From Malachius bipustulatus (taxonomy: Eukaryota; Arthropoda; Insecta; Coleoptera; Melyridae), in contig OU342635.1 of assembly GCA_910589415.1 (NCBI GenBank), positions 15,996,001-16,060,000 on the forward strand: 64,000 nucleotides of DNA, written 5' to 3'. Shown piece after piece: positions 46,868 to 57,939 of the stretch. Within the stretch, counting starts at the first letter, position 1, and each line of letters opens with the position of its first letter. A program made the position numbers and the translations under genes. The notes under the pieces are model-generated. The model did no database searches, was not told the origin of the DNA, and worked only from the letters and a program-made list of their open reading frames with translations.

Positions 46868-48200
46868 ACTCTAAGAAAACTTGCAAAACTTCAAGGCGCT
46901 TTTGAGGGCACTTTCATCTGCTAGCTCTGTGTATTTCTGTTTCTTCTCTGCCGTGATGTTTATTATGTTCTGTGTATTGAGAGTCGCTACATAAGCGACG
47001 ATGGCCTTCTTTGCTTTCTTATCTCTCACTATTACATCTGGTTTGTTGTGGGGGATACAGCGATCAGTGAGAATGGACTTGTCATAGTAGATGGTTAATT
47101 CGCTATTCTCGGTAACGGGATAGTGGGCCTAAGTTCATACTACTTGTAATATCGTTTCTTAAGCACCGCAGCTACGAGATCCAATCAGTAGCATAAATGT
47201 CTTGGTGAATAATTGCAGTCAGTGAGCTACAAGATTATGTTAAATGTTGTATTGTTTCTGGTTTTTCTTGGAATTTGTGCACCTGTCATCTCTCATATAG
47301 GGATCTTTGATGATATACTTGAGGTAGTTTCTTGTGTTCACTGCGCCTGGCCAATCACACGTTCGACTTTCACACATTCACACTTCCGCTCTCAACAAAT
47401 AATGTTGCATCCTTTATTTGAGCTCCATATCGACTCCCTATACGATGTTATATGGTATCTCTGAAACGACATTCTTCTAAGTCATTTTATGGATTTAGCT
47501 GTGTCCTCATAGTTCTGTAGAGTTTCTTTTCGTGTTACCTGAACTCATTTTTCTGTTGTTTTCTTGTTGCATTGCGAATAAATTCTCATTCTAGTGCTCG
47601 TGGCAGCCAGCTGTGGTTTTAATGTATCAAGGAAATCTGCCGGTGTTGTGTTTGCTCGGTCTCTGGGTGTGTGGATCCTCTATTTTTCGAATATTTCTTG
47701 ACTCTTTCTTGGAAGTTTTTTTGCTTGTATTACCTCTAGTAAGTGTATTCTGTCATCTGGTCTTGTCTCTCATTTCTTTCCCTGATCTTGGCTCCGCTTG
47801 CTTTTGATTATAGCGATAGCCGCACAATAGACTATAGGTCATGAAGTTCTGGAAAGGTTTCCATATCTCCTTAACCATTCTCGACAGTATTTCCTGAATC
47901 CTCTTGGTCAGTTTTCTAGATGTCTTGTAGGGAGTAGGTGTTCACGTCCGGTATTTCCGTCTTTGGTTTAGGGATGTAAGGTCGCTTTTGGATTCATCCC
48001 TCTATATCTCTGCAGATTTTCTTTCACCGCGTTGCTTAGTTCTTCAATATTGTCATATTCTATGATTACTCCGCGGGTGTTTTCGTCTTCCTCCTCGTTA
48101 ATTAATTCATTTGTGCTGTCTCACTGGTTTCTACCATTGCCTAGTCATTCTCTCTGATGATAGGTAATAATTCCCCTTGTTGCCGGGTGCATTGATCTTT
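46868..48200 (-). pseudogene. Second non-LTR-type element, C-terminal region, decayed
   Basis: The minus strand, read across frames, gives LTDRCIPHNKPDVIVRDKKA (about 47074-47015), then EKKQKYTELADESA (about 46960-46919). This resembles the C-terminal 'tDktiphNrPDIvl...EKxxKYxdLaxE' domain of some reverse-transcriptase proteins. Upstream are RNYLKYIIKDPYMRDDRC (about 47330-47280) and KPETIQH in another frame, similar to the 'CRxCxxxPETIxHI' knuckle. Many stops and shifts occur. Homology is read by eye from scattered blocks. The direction is opposite to the neighbour at 46180, so these are two separate elements. Confidence 0.5.
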
Positions 48201-48209
48201 CTTCTTGGT

Positions 48210-49245
48210 ATATCATTCCCTGAATCTATCTTTTAATCAGCTTAATCGTTTCATCTCACAGGAATTTATTGTTTATGGTAGCTTTTCGTTGGAGTCTGTT
48301 TCGAGTCTAGCCCACCCTTCTTTTGGTGCGCATTATTATTGCTATTATTATCATTATCATTTTATTTGTATCTTTCGGTGCTGTACTGATGCAACGAAAG
48401 GGTTGCTGTAAATAAAACCACGGAGTTTCGGCCCCTCATATCAAGTACCGACGCAGGTGTTCTGTGATTGCAACAACTAAGTTATTTAAATTCCTATCTA
48501 GATTTTTAATATTATTAAGTTATTATTTTTGCTGTGATAAAAAGTATGATTTAACCTTAACTTGCAATATCTGCAATAGCCACTGGAACCCACATACACG
48601 CAACAATAATAATTATGTTGTTTAATAGAACATTAATTGGTAACAATGTGCTCGGCTGGGAATATGAAGAAATTTTGATCAATTAAAAAAAAATAGATTC
48701 AATCTAGATTAAAGATTACTTTATAAGAAAAATCTTGCAATAGTTGGCAATTATAATTTCCAAAGGTAATGATACAAAACGTGGTGATCTGGCGATTCAA
48801 CCATGTACCTACTACATACCTACATAATTGCACGCATTTTCAAGTCATATACAAGAAATGTTATAGTGTGTATACGAGTGTTGTTACATAATGTCAATAC
48901 GCGCCCATTTGCCAAAAGTATGTCACAATAAATGTTGTCTATAAGGACTATTCGAAAGGAAAGTGTGTTTGAAGCTACCAGCTACACCTTGACTTTTCGT
49001 TGTTTACTGGAAGCTGCCTTGTGGAACAAAATAAATACTTTAATATAATAATTGCTTGTTTCATTATAATCAATAACTCATTACATCTTATGTACCTACC
49101 CGCTGAAATCAGATTATGTAAACATTTAGCACGTTACAATAATTCATTTGTTATTAATTTTTTAAACAAATCATTTACAATATAATAGCATAGGTGCATA
49201 CACTACTTGTCATCTATATGTATATCGGAAAAAATTTAAATAAAA
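48210..49245. other. AT-rich intergenic stretch
   Basis: There are no recognised features. 48330-48365 is a short att/tat-rich tract. Confidence 0.5.
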
Positions 49246-50917
49246 AAAAAACCTTCTTGCGCATCAATCGCAGAAATAGTGTATTTTTATGCGATTCAAT
49301 TCTGAATATTTTCAAGGCTTTTTAAATTGGCTTTCTGAAATTTTCCATAGTCAGGTCATATTAGCGTAGTGGTTTACTGAGAAAATTTCATTTCATTTAG
49401 TTTGAAAACGTGCCTTAGAATGGATTTTTAAATATAACAAAATAAAAAAAAATTGACAAATTTTAATTTTTTTTCCCTTTTCCTGTGTCCGCCACTGGCT
49501 AACTTTACTTAAAAAATACTATTCTTTACACTGCCTTTAATAAATTCGCAAAAAGTGAAAGGGGAATTTTGAAAACCGAAAATTTGAAATTTTAGAGATA
49601 TTCGAAGATCTTCGCCATTTTTCTTATTTGCTTCTTGAAATTTTTCAGAGTTAGGAGTTTCAGAGTTTCAGAGTTTGTTTCAGAGTACAACTATATTCGT
49701 ATAGTTGTCTACTGGAAAAACTTCAGTTCAATTCCTTCAAAAAAGGCTCATAAACGGTTATAGAAATTTAGCCATTTTTACCCTTTTCCTACCCACGCCA
49801 CTGGCTTATTAATGAAAAATATGCAAATTTTACTGCATTAACTCAAATTTAAAATAATTTTCTTCCAATCGTGTCAATTTGGTTTAAATTTGTTTTTCTA
49901 ACTTGCTTATAGGTAGGTAGGTATAGGGGTTCAAAATCTGGCAATTTTTTCTAAAATTGAAAAGGCCGCCATTTTGAAACGGCTCGATTTTACTCAAATA
50001 CAGTACCAGACGACTTCTTGCGGCTATCTTACTCATAAAAAAATTTCAGCCCCCTAGATCGAAAACTGCGACCAGAAACCGTGCCTCATAGACGGTTTTT
50101 GTTTTTAATTTAGAGGGACACCCTGTAGAAGTAACGCAGCTTTAGGAAATTTTTTTTACGAAAATCAAATGTCATTTCAAAGTTTCACAAGGGTAAAAAA
50201 TTTCGTTCACTAATCCTTAAATATGAAGCTACAGCAGCGGTTTTAAAATTTTAGAGAAATAAACATCATATGAAAAAAGTATTAATATCTCCGCCATTTT
50301 TCTTATTTACTTCTTGAAACTTTTAAGTGTTAAAGGATATTAGTGTACTTGCCTACTGTGAAAATTTCAGTTAAATTTCTTTAAAAATGAACTCATAAAC
50401 GGTTATAGAAATTTAGACATTTTTACCCTTTTCCTACCCACGCCACTGGCTTATTAATATAAATAATGCCAATTTTATTACTTTAATTCAAATTTCAAAT
50501 AGTTTTCTTCCAATCTTGTTAATTTTATTTTAAAGTTTTATTGCTATCTTGCTCATACAAGGACTCAAAAAACAGCAAATTTTCCAAAAATTCAAATAGT
50601 TGCCATTTTGAAACGGCTTGGCCGATTTTGCTCAAGTGCAATACCAGACCACTCCTTGTGGATGTCTTACTCCCACAAAAATTTCAGCCTCCTAGATTGA
50701 AAACTGCGACCTGAAATGATACCACAAGAACCGGATTTCTGGAATTTTGAAGGGACACCCTGTAGAAGTGACTCGACTTTTGGAAATTTTTCCAACGAAA
50801 ATGTAACATCATTCCAAAGTTTCATAAGGATCCAAAATTTCGTTTACTAATCTTAAAAGATAAAGCTACAGGAGCGTTTTGAAAATCGAAATTTCGAGTT
50901 TTCGGAGAAATATATAT

Positions 50918-51845
50918 ACCGGGTGTCCCATTAGTGCGGGATTCTTCTCTGGCAGCTTCACTTTTGAAGCTATAAAAAAAGATGAGGGAGAAAAATTGTA
51001 TGGTTTGAAGAGATCTTCAACCTAAAATAATTTTCAGCTACACAGGAAGGCCCAATATCGCTGTACGCCTTACAACTTTGTTATTTTAAATAGGAAACCT
51101 TATATATTATTACATTTTCAGATTATCTGAAAAAAATCAGTAAGAATGGTTTTCACAGTTTCAGTATAATGTGAATAGTTTTTGAGTTATAAACAAGTGA
51201 AAATTGCCATTTTCCATTTTCAAAGCAGCTTACAATGAAAACGGCTCAAGACAGCCGAAAAAGGTTTACATGTCTCTATCTTAACTTTTTACAAGGTATC
51301 CTATGATGTGGATGAAATTGTTATACAGGGTGATGAAAAATCTGAAAATTTTCATTTTCACATTCATTTTCACGTGAAAATTTTCAGATTTTTCATCACC
51401 CTGTATAACAATTTCATCCACATCATAGGATACCTTGTAAAAAGTTAAGATAGAGACATGTAAACCTTTTTCTGCTGTCTTGCAGCCGTTTTCATTGTAA
51501 ACTGTTTTGAAAATGGAAAATGGCAATTTTCACTTGTTTATAACTCAAAAACTATTCACATTATACTGAAACTGTGAAAACCATTCTTACTGATTTTTTT
51601 CAGATAATCTGAAAATGTAATAATATATAGGGTGTCCTATTTAAAATAACAAAGTTGTAAGGCGTACAGCGATATTGGGCCATCCTGTGTAGCTGAAAAT
51701 TATTTTAGGTTGAAGGTCTCTTCAAACCATACAATTTTTCTCCCTCATCTTTTTTTATAGCTTCAAAAGTGAAGCTATAAAAAAAGATGAGGGAGAAAAA
51801 TTGTATGATGCCAGAGAAGAATCCCGCACTAATGGGACACCCGGT
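50918..51845. mobile_element. 0.93 kb modular foldback with accgggtgtccca ends
   Basis: accgggtgtcccattagtgc and its exact complement form the ends, flanked by tata-rich sequence. The arms mirror each other about 51365. The centre is a palindrome tacagggtgatgaaaaatct/complement. The middle zones ('ttataaacaagtgaaaat', 'ggtttacatgtc') are shared with the foldback at 54117, whereas the outer zones are different. The right arm has an extra inverted piece (next entry). Confidence 0.75.
51728..51807. repeat. Perfect 38-bp hairpin inside the foldback's right arm
   Basis: 51728-51765 and 51770-51807 are exact complements with a 4-base loop aaag. The left arm of the parent foldback has only one copy of this sequence (about 50958-51000). 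So the right arm acquired an inverted copy locally, as expected from fold-back template switching. Confidence 0.75.
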
Positions 51846-51989
51846 ATATATTTCAGGTGAATTTTGGAAAACCACTTTTTCGTGATCTGGGGGTCATGAT
51901 CGGTGGACATTTGATGAGTTTGGGTGATTTTCGAAAAGTGAAGTCGTCCTCAATAGTGTATTTTTTTATTAAAAAATACACTAACAGAT

Positions 51990-53060
51990 GCCATTAATAT
52001 TGACAAGTAGCCTGCAGAGTTTCACTGAAGAGAAGACGCGAGTGACGCGAAAAAACAACAATTTTGAAAGAAATGCTCTGTTTTGACGCACTTACAACAG
52101 GGATTTCCGTGGATTTTTTCATTCCTCTTATCCTGATGACTACTGACCCGGAATAAAGGGGACAATTTTGGACATTTTTTTATGTAACCCCAAAACGACT
52201 GAATATTTTTTTATGCAATTTTTTGTGTCGTTTTTTAAAAATTTGTCTAATATTACAGCTGCGTTTAACTTGAACCAGGGATTACGGTAGTTGGAGGTCT
52301 AAGTCTTGTTCCCACACTGGACAGATTTTGGTTTTGACAAATTTTGTTATGTAATATAACATATCTCAAGAACGGCTCGTCGTACATCTTTAGGGTAAAA
52401 AAATTTGGGAGGAAAGTGACTCCGAAAAATCGCTGGAAAATATTTTTGAGCTACTACAATTACCGCTAGGAGGCGTAATAGTCATGCCAGAATGGAACAT
52501 GGGTAATTTCTCTGTAATTCTCCAATTATTGAGGGTGTATTCAAAACTCATAAAGCCTAATCCTCAAATAATTTGGATTTTTTTATTTGAAACTTTTTAC
52601 TGTGACCTCAAAAATAAAGGGGGCAGGTCAAAATGAATTTTATTTAAAAATCGATTACTACGATTGTTTTCAACGGATTTCAGGGAACTTGGTCTCGTTA
52701 GAGAGCTTTTTTCTAAGTCTATCGATAACATTTCACACTTTGATTATTAATTAACAGTAGCGTAGCCGCTATAGGACTTCATCTGACTCACAATCAAATT
52801 TTTCTATTTTTATAGAAAAAGTTAAACGTAATGGTATATTTATTTTTACGCACTGAAAAAGAGAATTAAATTCTTAAGATGGCATTGAAAACCGCAGCTG
52901 GATAATCTTCGCTCAACTAAAGATATCTGTCAGTAAAGTTGATTTAATGAATTTTCAGAGTTTGGGTCTCGCAAGATTCAAATGGAAAACATAAATTCGG
53001 TTAAAATCGCTGAAACTCAAATATATTTACGACGACCAAAAGTCTCCATGGGCGTGAAGT
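51990..53060. other. Unassigned stretch
   Basis: I see no gene. 52360-52400 ('atctcaagaacggctcgtcg') recurs at about 56010-56030, so part is dispersed repeat. Confidence 0.45.
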
Positions 53061-53072
53061 GAATATGTATAC

Positions 53073-53395
53073 AGGGTGATGAAAAATCGACTATTTTCTA
53101 TTTTTTTCTGTTAACCATTGGTAACTTCGTTATGATTGGAAGTATTGGAACTATGAAGTCGGTTAAATAAGAGATAAGTTTGGTCCGATCGATTTATTTT
53201 GATCGAAGTAATCCAAGTCTCCGCTGTTACCACCTAAAGTACCTATGTCCTTTATTTGCTGTAAATCTTGATACGATAACTTATTAGAAATACCTGAAGT
53301 ACTTGCTTCAAAGAAGAGGAGTTCAAATGAGCCGCATATCGAAACATTTTGAAAGATATACAATAGGGCTCATTTGTTCTTGATTCACCCTGTAA
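53073..53395. mobile_element. Possible inverted-repeat element enclosing a 66-residue frame
   Basis: tacagggtgatgaaaaat at 53073 and ttgattcaccctgta near 53380-53394 are inverted, tacagggtga/tcaccctgta. Between them, a minus frame (53163-53363) reads as mixed, acidic sequence (LSYQDLQQIKDIGTLGG and more) without low complexity. I do not recognise it. It may be a captured exon, an element protein or chance. Confidence 0.3.
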
Positions 53396-53820
53396 AATCT
53401 TTATTTATTGTGTGATTTGGGTTTTTAATGCTAGAGCTTGATGAACTGTACTTTTGCAGCAAAAAGCGCCCCATTACTGAAAAACCCAAGCCTTAAAATA
53501 GATCAATGCTTAGCAGTAATTGTCGATTTTATATTAAAAATAAAAATTTCAAGAATTTTTATTCGCGATTAATTCAGTGGCGTGCTCAGAATTTTTTATA
53601 AAAAATCGCTAATATAAATCTTTAAGGTTTACTATTAAACACTGATCTTGTAGGCTTTGGATTTTTCAGGAATGGAGAGGGGGCCCTTTCTTCCACAAAT
53701 ACAGTACTCCAAGCTTTACCATGAAAGTAAGGATTTTACGGGGTGGCTGAAGAACAAACACAGTGTAGATGCAAATAATTGTAACCAAAACACTAATACA
53801 CTGAATCTGATTGCCTTATC
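53365..53820. repeat. Family D fragment
   Basis: 'gagcttgatgaactgtac', 'gcaaaaagcgcccc', 'agatcaatgctta' and 'cactgatcttgtaggc' match parts of both arms of the large foldback at 59582-61256. It is a diverged relative or an ancestor of that element's inner module. Confidence 0.5.
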
Positions 53821-54116
53821 ATTATTATTGTGACAATTGGTCCAAATTTGATGAGACGTCCTGTATAAAGAACGCGACGAATATTTTTTTACACTCTTAC
53901 AAAGTCTCCTGAAAGTTCAAAAGTTCATTCAAATTCAAAAATTCATTTTGAAAACGAAAAGTAAAAGAATTTAAATTTAAAAAATATATTCAAGTCCGGA
54001 CCTGTCTTTGTAATAAACCACGCGATATTATATTTATTGCTTTATTAATGTTGAAAATCCCCTCAGATTTAGAAAATTTATTTTCAAATAATAAAGGCAA
54101 AGCACCAATGGCGTTA

Positions 54117-54975
54117 TACAGGGTGTCTGCTTAAGGCTGGCCACCGGCTATATCTCGGAAACTAATGGGCCTATAACCTCAAAATAAAAAATTTCCAGAC
54201 ACAAGTGATCAAGAGAAATTCAATGAAAATATTTTCAAGATGGCCGCACTTCCGGAAATACCGGAAGTTGACACCTACATCGTTATTTTAACGGAAACAC
54301 CCTGTAAAACTTTATATTTTTTAAATGTCTGAAGAAATCTAATACAGGTGGTTTTCACCATTGGAATTTAGATTGAGCGGTTTATGACTTATAAACAAGT
54401 GAAAATCGAACATTTTCAAATTCAAAGCAGTCTAGAACTAGAAGGGCTCAAGATATCTAAAAACGGTTTACATGTCCCTATTCTAACTTTTCATGTTTTA
54501 TCCCACTATGTGGAGTAAATTTTAATACAGGGTGATGAAAAATCGGATAATTTTCATCACCCTGTATTGAAATTTACTTCACATACTGGGATAAAACGTG
54601 CAAAGTTAGGATAGGGACATGTAAACCGTTTTTGGATATCTTGAGCCGTTCTAGTTCTAGACTGCTTTGAAGTTGGAAATTTTCGATTTTCACTTGTTTA
54701 TAACTCATAAACCGCTCAATCTAAATTCCAATGGTGAAAACCACCTGTATTCGATTTTTTCAGACATTTAAAAAATATAATAATATACAGGGTGTTCCTG
54801 TTAAAATAACGAAGTAGGTGTCAACTTCCGGTATTTCCGGAAGCGCGGCCATCTTGAAAATATTTTCATTGAATTTCTCGTGGTCACTTATGTCTGGAAA
54901 TTTTTTATTTTGAGGTTCTAGGCCCATTAGTTTCCGAGATATAGCCGGTGGCCAGCCTTAAGCAGACACCCTGTA
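54117..54975. mobile_element. 0.86 kb nested foldback with tacagggtgtctg ends
   Basis: The outer ends are tacagggtgtctgcttaagg and its complement. A second pair of ends faces outward at about 54297-54307 (acaccctgta) and 54785-54795 (tacagggtgt). The centre (54527-54567) is a palindrome tacagggtgatgaaaaatc/complement. So three nested pairs of cagggtg ends are present. The arms match closely except for a few bases. The middle zone is shared with 50918-51845. There is no coding frame. Confidence 0.75.
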
Positions 54976-54979
54976 TTAT

Positions 54980-56570
54980 AAAACTTTAATTTTGAATATT
55001 ATCAAAAGTTATCCAGACAAAAGTCAAGGCAAAAACGAGTTTTGACAAAAATTATTTTTTGTGTGAGAAAATTAAAGGAATTAAGTCCAACGTTATAAAT
55101 TATGAGAAGTGAAGAACTGATGTCGGTAATCGGTTCTTTGGTAGGTGTCCCCGTCTTCGAGATAAAGGAGAACAATAATTTTTCAGGCATAGGTTTTCAA
55201 AGTCGATTTCTTCTATACGATTCATCAACTTTGGATCTCTTTTCCGATATTTTTTCATGTCGAAATTCATTAACAAACTATACCCCATTAGTTAATGGTT
55301 ATAATGAAATTGTGTGATTAGAGGTGGAGTGGATTGTATCATATCAATAAGAATAATAATTTTTATTTTATGGTTGCTTTGCTTTATAGTTAATTTATTC
55401 AAAATACCCTTCCTTTTCAGCGTGCAGAAACAAAGAGAGTTTGCAACAGCTTGAGCTCAAAAGAATTATTTTGATTTTTAATTTAATTATAAATTATACA
55501 ATAATTGGCTTGCAATAAGTATTGTTAGGAGTTCCTTGTATCTGCCAATATGATTAAAATTCTGAATTAATGAAACTATTGCACACTTTTCAAGAGAAAG
55601 GTGATTATTTAACGAGGGATTTCGTTCGAATTTGCTTGCAATGCAGAACATTATAGAAGTTAAGGTCTTTATCGATCTTAAAAGTCACTCAGATGGGCAA
55701 TAATTTTTCTGTAATAAGCATTTACAATCAATTGTTCTCTATTAATTAAGCATCAGCAGGGAAAAAAAATATACAAAGAAAAACTTTTAAAGTAAGCGGT
55801 AAGACCATAGAAAGTGCCGCATTGACAACGAGGTCATTAGCGGTAGGTATTAGGAACAAAAAATTCAGATATTGCCTTTACGGTTACATTGATAGTGGGA
55901 ATAAAGCTCAAATTGTTTTACCAGTACAGTGGGTGAGTTATTACAGTTAATCAAAAAAATTTATCTTCTTTCAAGTACCGGGCTGGCAACTAAGAATGGA
56001 CGCCAACCATATCTCAGGAACGGCTCGTCACACAGCTTTACGGTAAATTTTTTTACCGGACCTTCGTTTTTGTTACTAATTTGAAACCAGCTACCCTGTA
56101 TGCATAATTTTAAGCTGTATTGAGTGGTTGCTGATCTGATTCATGTTCTTTCCACTAAATACTATTCTTGTGACGACACCGTGAATTATTATACCTTGGA
56201 GAGCTCTCAAGTTCTGGGAATTGGAAACCCAAAAGTCCCCAAACTACATTTTACTCAAAAATAGACATGCCTCACCCCAAAATTTAGTCTGATTTTGATT
56301 GGGGAAAACTTTCGATATTCCCAAGCGATTTCGATATTGTTTGCGCACGCCTACAGCTCTATCTTTTATTTTTCTGCCTTATTGGATCTGAAGTAAACAA
56401 AAAAACTGTAAGTTTGTATACCCCCGTTTTCCAAATATTTTTTGTGTGTTTTAATGAGAAAAATCTGTCCGCGAGGAAATAAGCTATGAACTTCAAGAGC
56501 AAAAGTTGATTTTTTGAGATCAGCCTATGAATACAGGCTTTGATCCTGAAACCTCAAAACAGTTTCCAGG
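54980..56570. other. Unassigned AT-rich stretch
   Basis: The open frames at 55002-55317 lie on both strands and lack motifs. 55980-56100 shares a block with 52360. I see nothing else. Confidence 0.45.
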
Positions 56571-56860
56571 TCAGGTCAGGTAGCGAAGTCTTCCTCGCGA
56601 TCGGGAATGCGGGTTGGTTCGTCAAAGATTTGGGTAAAGCCGTAACTGATAGCAAAAGCTTCAGCTTCACGTCCTTCTTCGTCATTAAAATTAGAGTGCT
56701 TAAGCCAGTTTATGTTGAGTACATTGAAGTCTCCCAAGATTGCTATCTCGGCCTTTGGATACCTAATTAAATCGGTAGAAATTTTATCAGGGACAGAAAA
56801 AGGGTGGTCGGTATATAAACAACAGATAAATCTCGTCATTTCGTAGTCTGTTATCCTAAG
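56571..56860 (-). pseudogene. Non-LTR retrotransposon endonuclease (APE-type) fragment
   Basis: The 87-residue minus frame contains YPKAEIAILGDFNVLNINWL, then GREAEAFAISYGFTQI and EPTRIPDRE. The LGDFN box is the catalytic GDFN motif of the apurinic-like endonuclease in jockey/CR1 proteins, and the following blocks fit the same family. Only part of the N-terminal domain is present; the reverse transcriptase is absent. The end at 56571 abuts 'caggtcaggtcagg', a string also found near the debris at 44345. Confidence 0.75.
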
Positions 56861-57345
56861 TCACATAACATTAAACTCCTCAGGTACCAAGTTTTCCTGG
56901 CTTTGGCAGAAGGGGTCACTTTTCTGGGTAAAGATAATTAACTGCATTTGATTTTTGACGACCCTGTAGAAAATTTATTTGCAGGTATTTTAGTTAATAA
57001 AATCCAATAAACCAGGAAAATAAAGGAAAGTGCTGTGAAAATAAGGTCAACATCCCTTGCAAATATCGAAACCTATCCCCAATCAAATTCAGGGAAAATT
57101 TTTGAGTTTCACTTTAATATCCGAGAAGTGTAGAAGAAATAGAATGTGAAAAATTGTTCTTTACCACAATACAATTTTTTATTTACACCAAAGATTTCTT
57201 TAGCTAAGCTGCTGAGCTATTCTAATTTTTAGGAACTGATGAATTCCGCACAAAACAAAATTGTGCGGAAAACTACGGCTGTTTGGGACACTGGCTTGCA
57301 ATCGTGCGCTCCAAGAATCTAATTTTCCCTGAAAATAGGACCGTT

Positions 57346-57582
57346 TTATCGACGACCATGCCTCGTTTCAAAAGGAACCACTCTGTTGTATTGATAGGTG
57401 AGCGCAATGCGCATATAGCAACAGCAAAGCTCAGTTTTCATACCTCGATATAAGTGCCCAACAAAGAGAATAATTTCACGATCTCTTTCATAGGTCTCAT
57501 TGTTAACACCCAGCAGAGAACTTAACGTTATACCTTGTGGACTTTTGCTCAAACTTTTGCGATCTCGCTTGGTGGGTACCAA
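57346..57582 (-). pseudogene. Possible RT-domain fragment of a non-LTR element
   Basis: VPTKRDRKS...SPQGITLSSLLG near the start of this 78-residue frame resembles the 'KKGD...NYRGItLLs' block at the beginning of many reverse transcriptases. Little else supports it and no catalytic motif is present. It could be chance. Confidence 0.25.
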
Positions 57583-57846
57583 AAACCTATGCAGTGATAT
57601 TTTTTCCTTTCTCTAGGTAGCAATCTCTTAAAAAAAGATACGAAACTTCCGAATTCCATTGAACCTTTGTGGACTTAAAACCACTAAATTTACTTTGAAA
57701 ATGGATCCACACATTTAGACCAACGTTCATGTTGCACCAACGATCGCTCTAACTTGGAAGTTGTTCATCTTTAGCTCGATTTACATTTAACGGTAGGGAA
57801 ATGGGCCGGATGTTGAACGTGGACGTGCATTTTCATTAAGAAAAGG

Positions 57847-57932
57847 ATTTTGAATGGATGCATTCACATCTAACGGGGACGGGCTGTCAACCGGCACGTC
57901 CCCGGTTAGATGTGAATGCAGCCATTCAAAAT
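57847..57932. repeat. Near-perfect hairpin, about 36-bp stem
   Basis: The left arm (57847-57880) and the right arm (57898-57932) pair along attttgaatgg, tgcattcacatctaac and ggggacg, with one mismatch and one bulged C. The loop is about 17 bases. The length would suit a small-RNA hairpin, but the near-perfect pairing fits an inverted duplication better than a typical pre-miRNA. Confidence 0.65.
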
Positions 57933-57939
57933 CACTTCA

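Larger units (their letters stand above)
49252..51984 (-). mobile_element. Most complete Helentron-like family copy, split by a foldback
   Basis: Read on the minus strand, it starts at 51984 with the tagtgtattttttaa end and the ttgaggacg segment, passes an AT tract, then repeats a family A unit about twice (units near 50880-50285 and 50270-49630). It ends with aaaaatacacta and the stem-loop at 49275-49254, followed by A/T runs. Short subterminal inverted repeats, a microsatellite, internal repeats and a terminal stem-loop are the features of non-autonomous Helentrons (DINE-1 type). The foldback at 50918-51845 lies in its AT tract. There is no Rep/helicase coding sequence, so the family call is inference. 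Confidence 0.5.
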
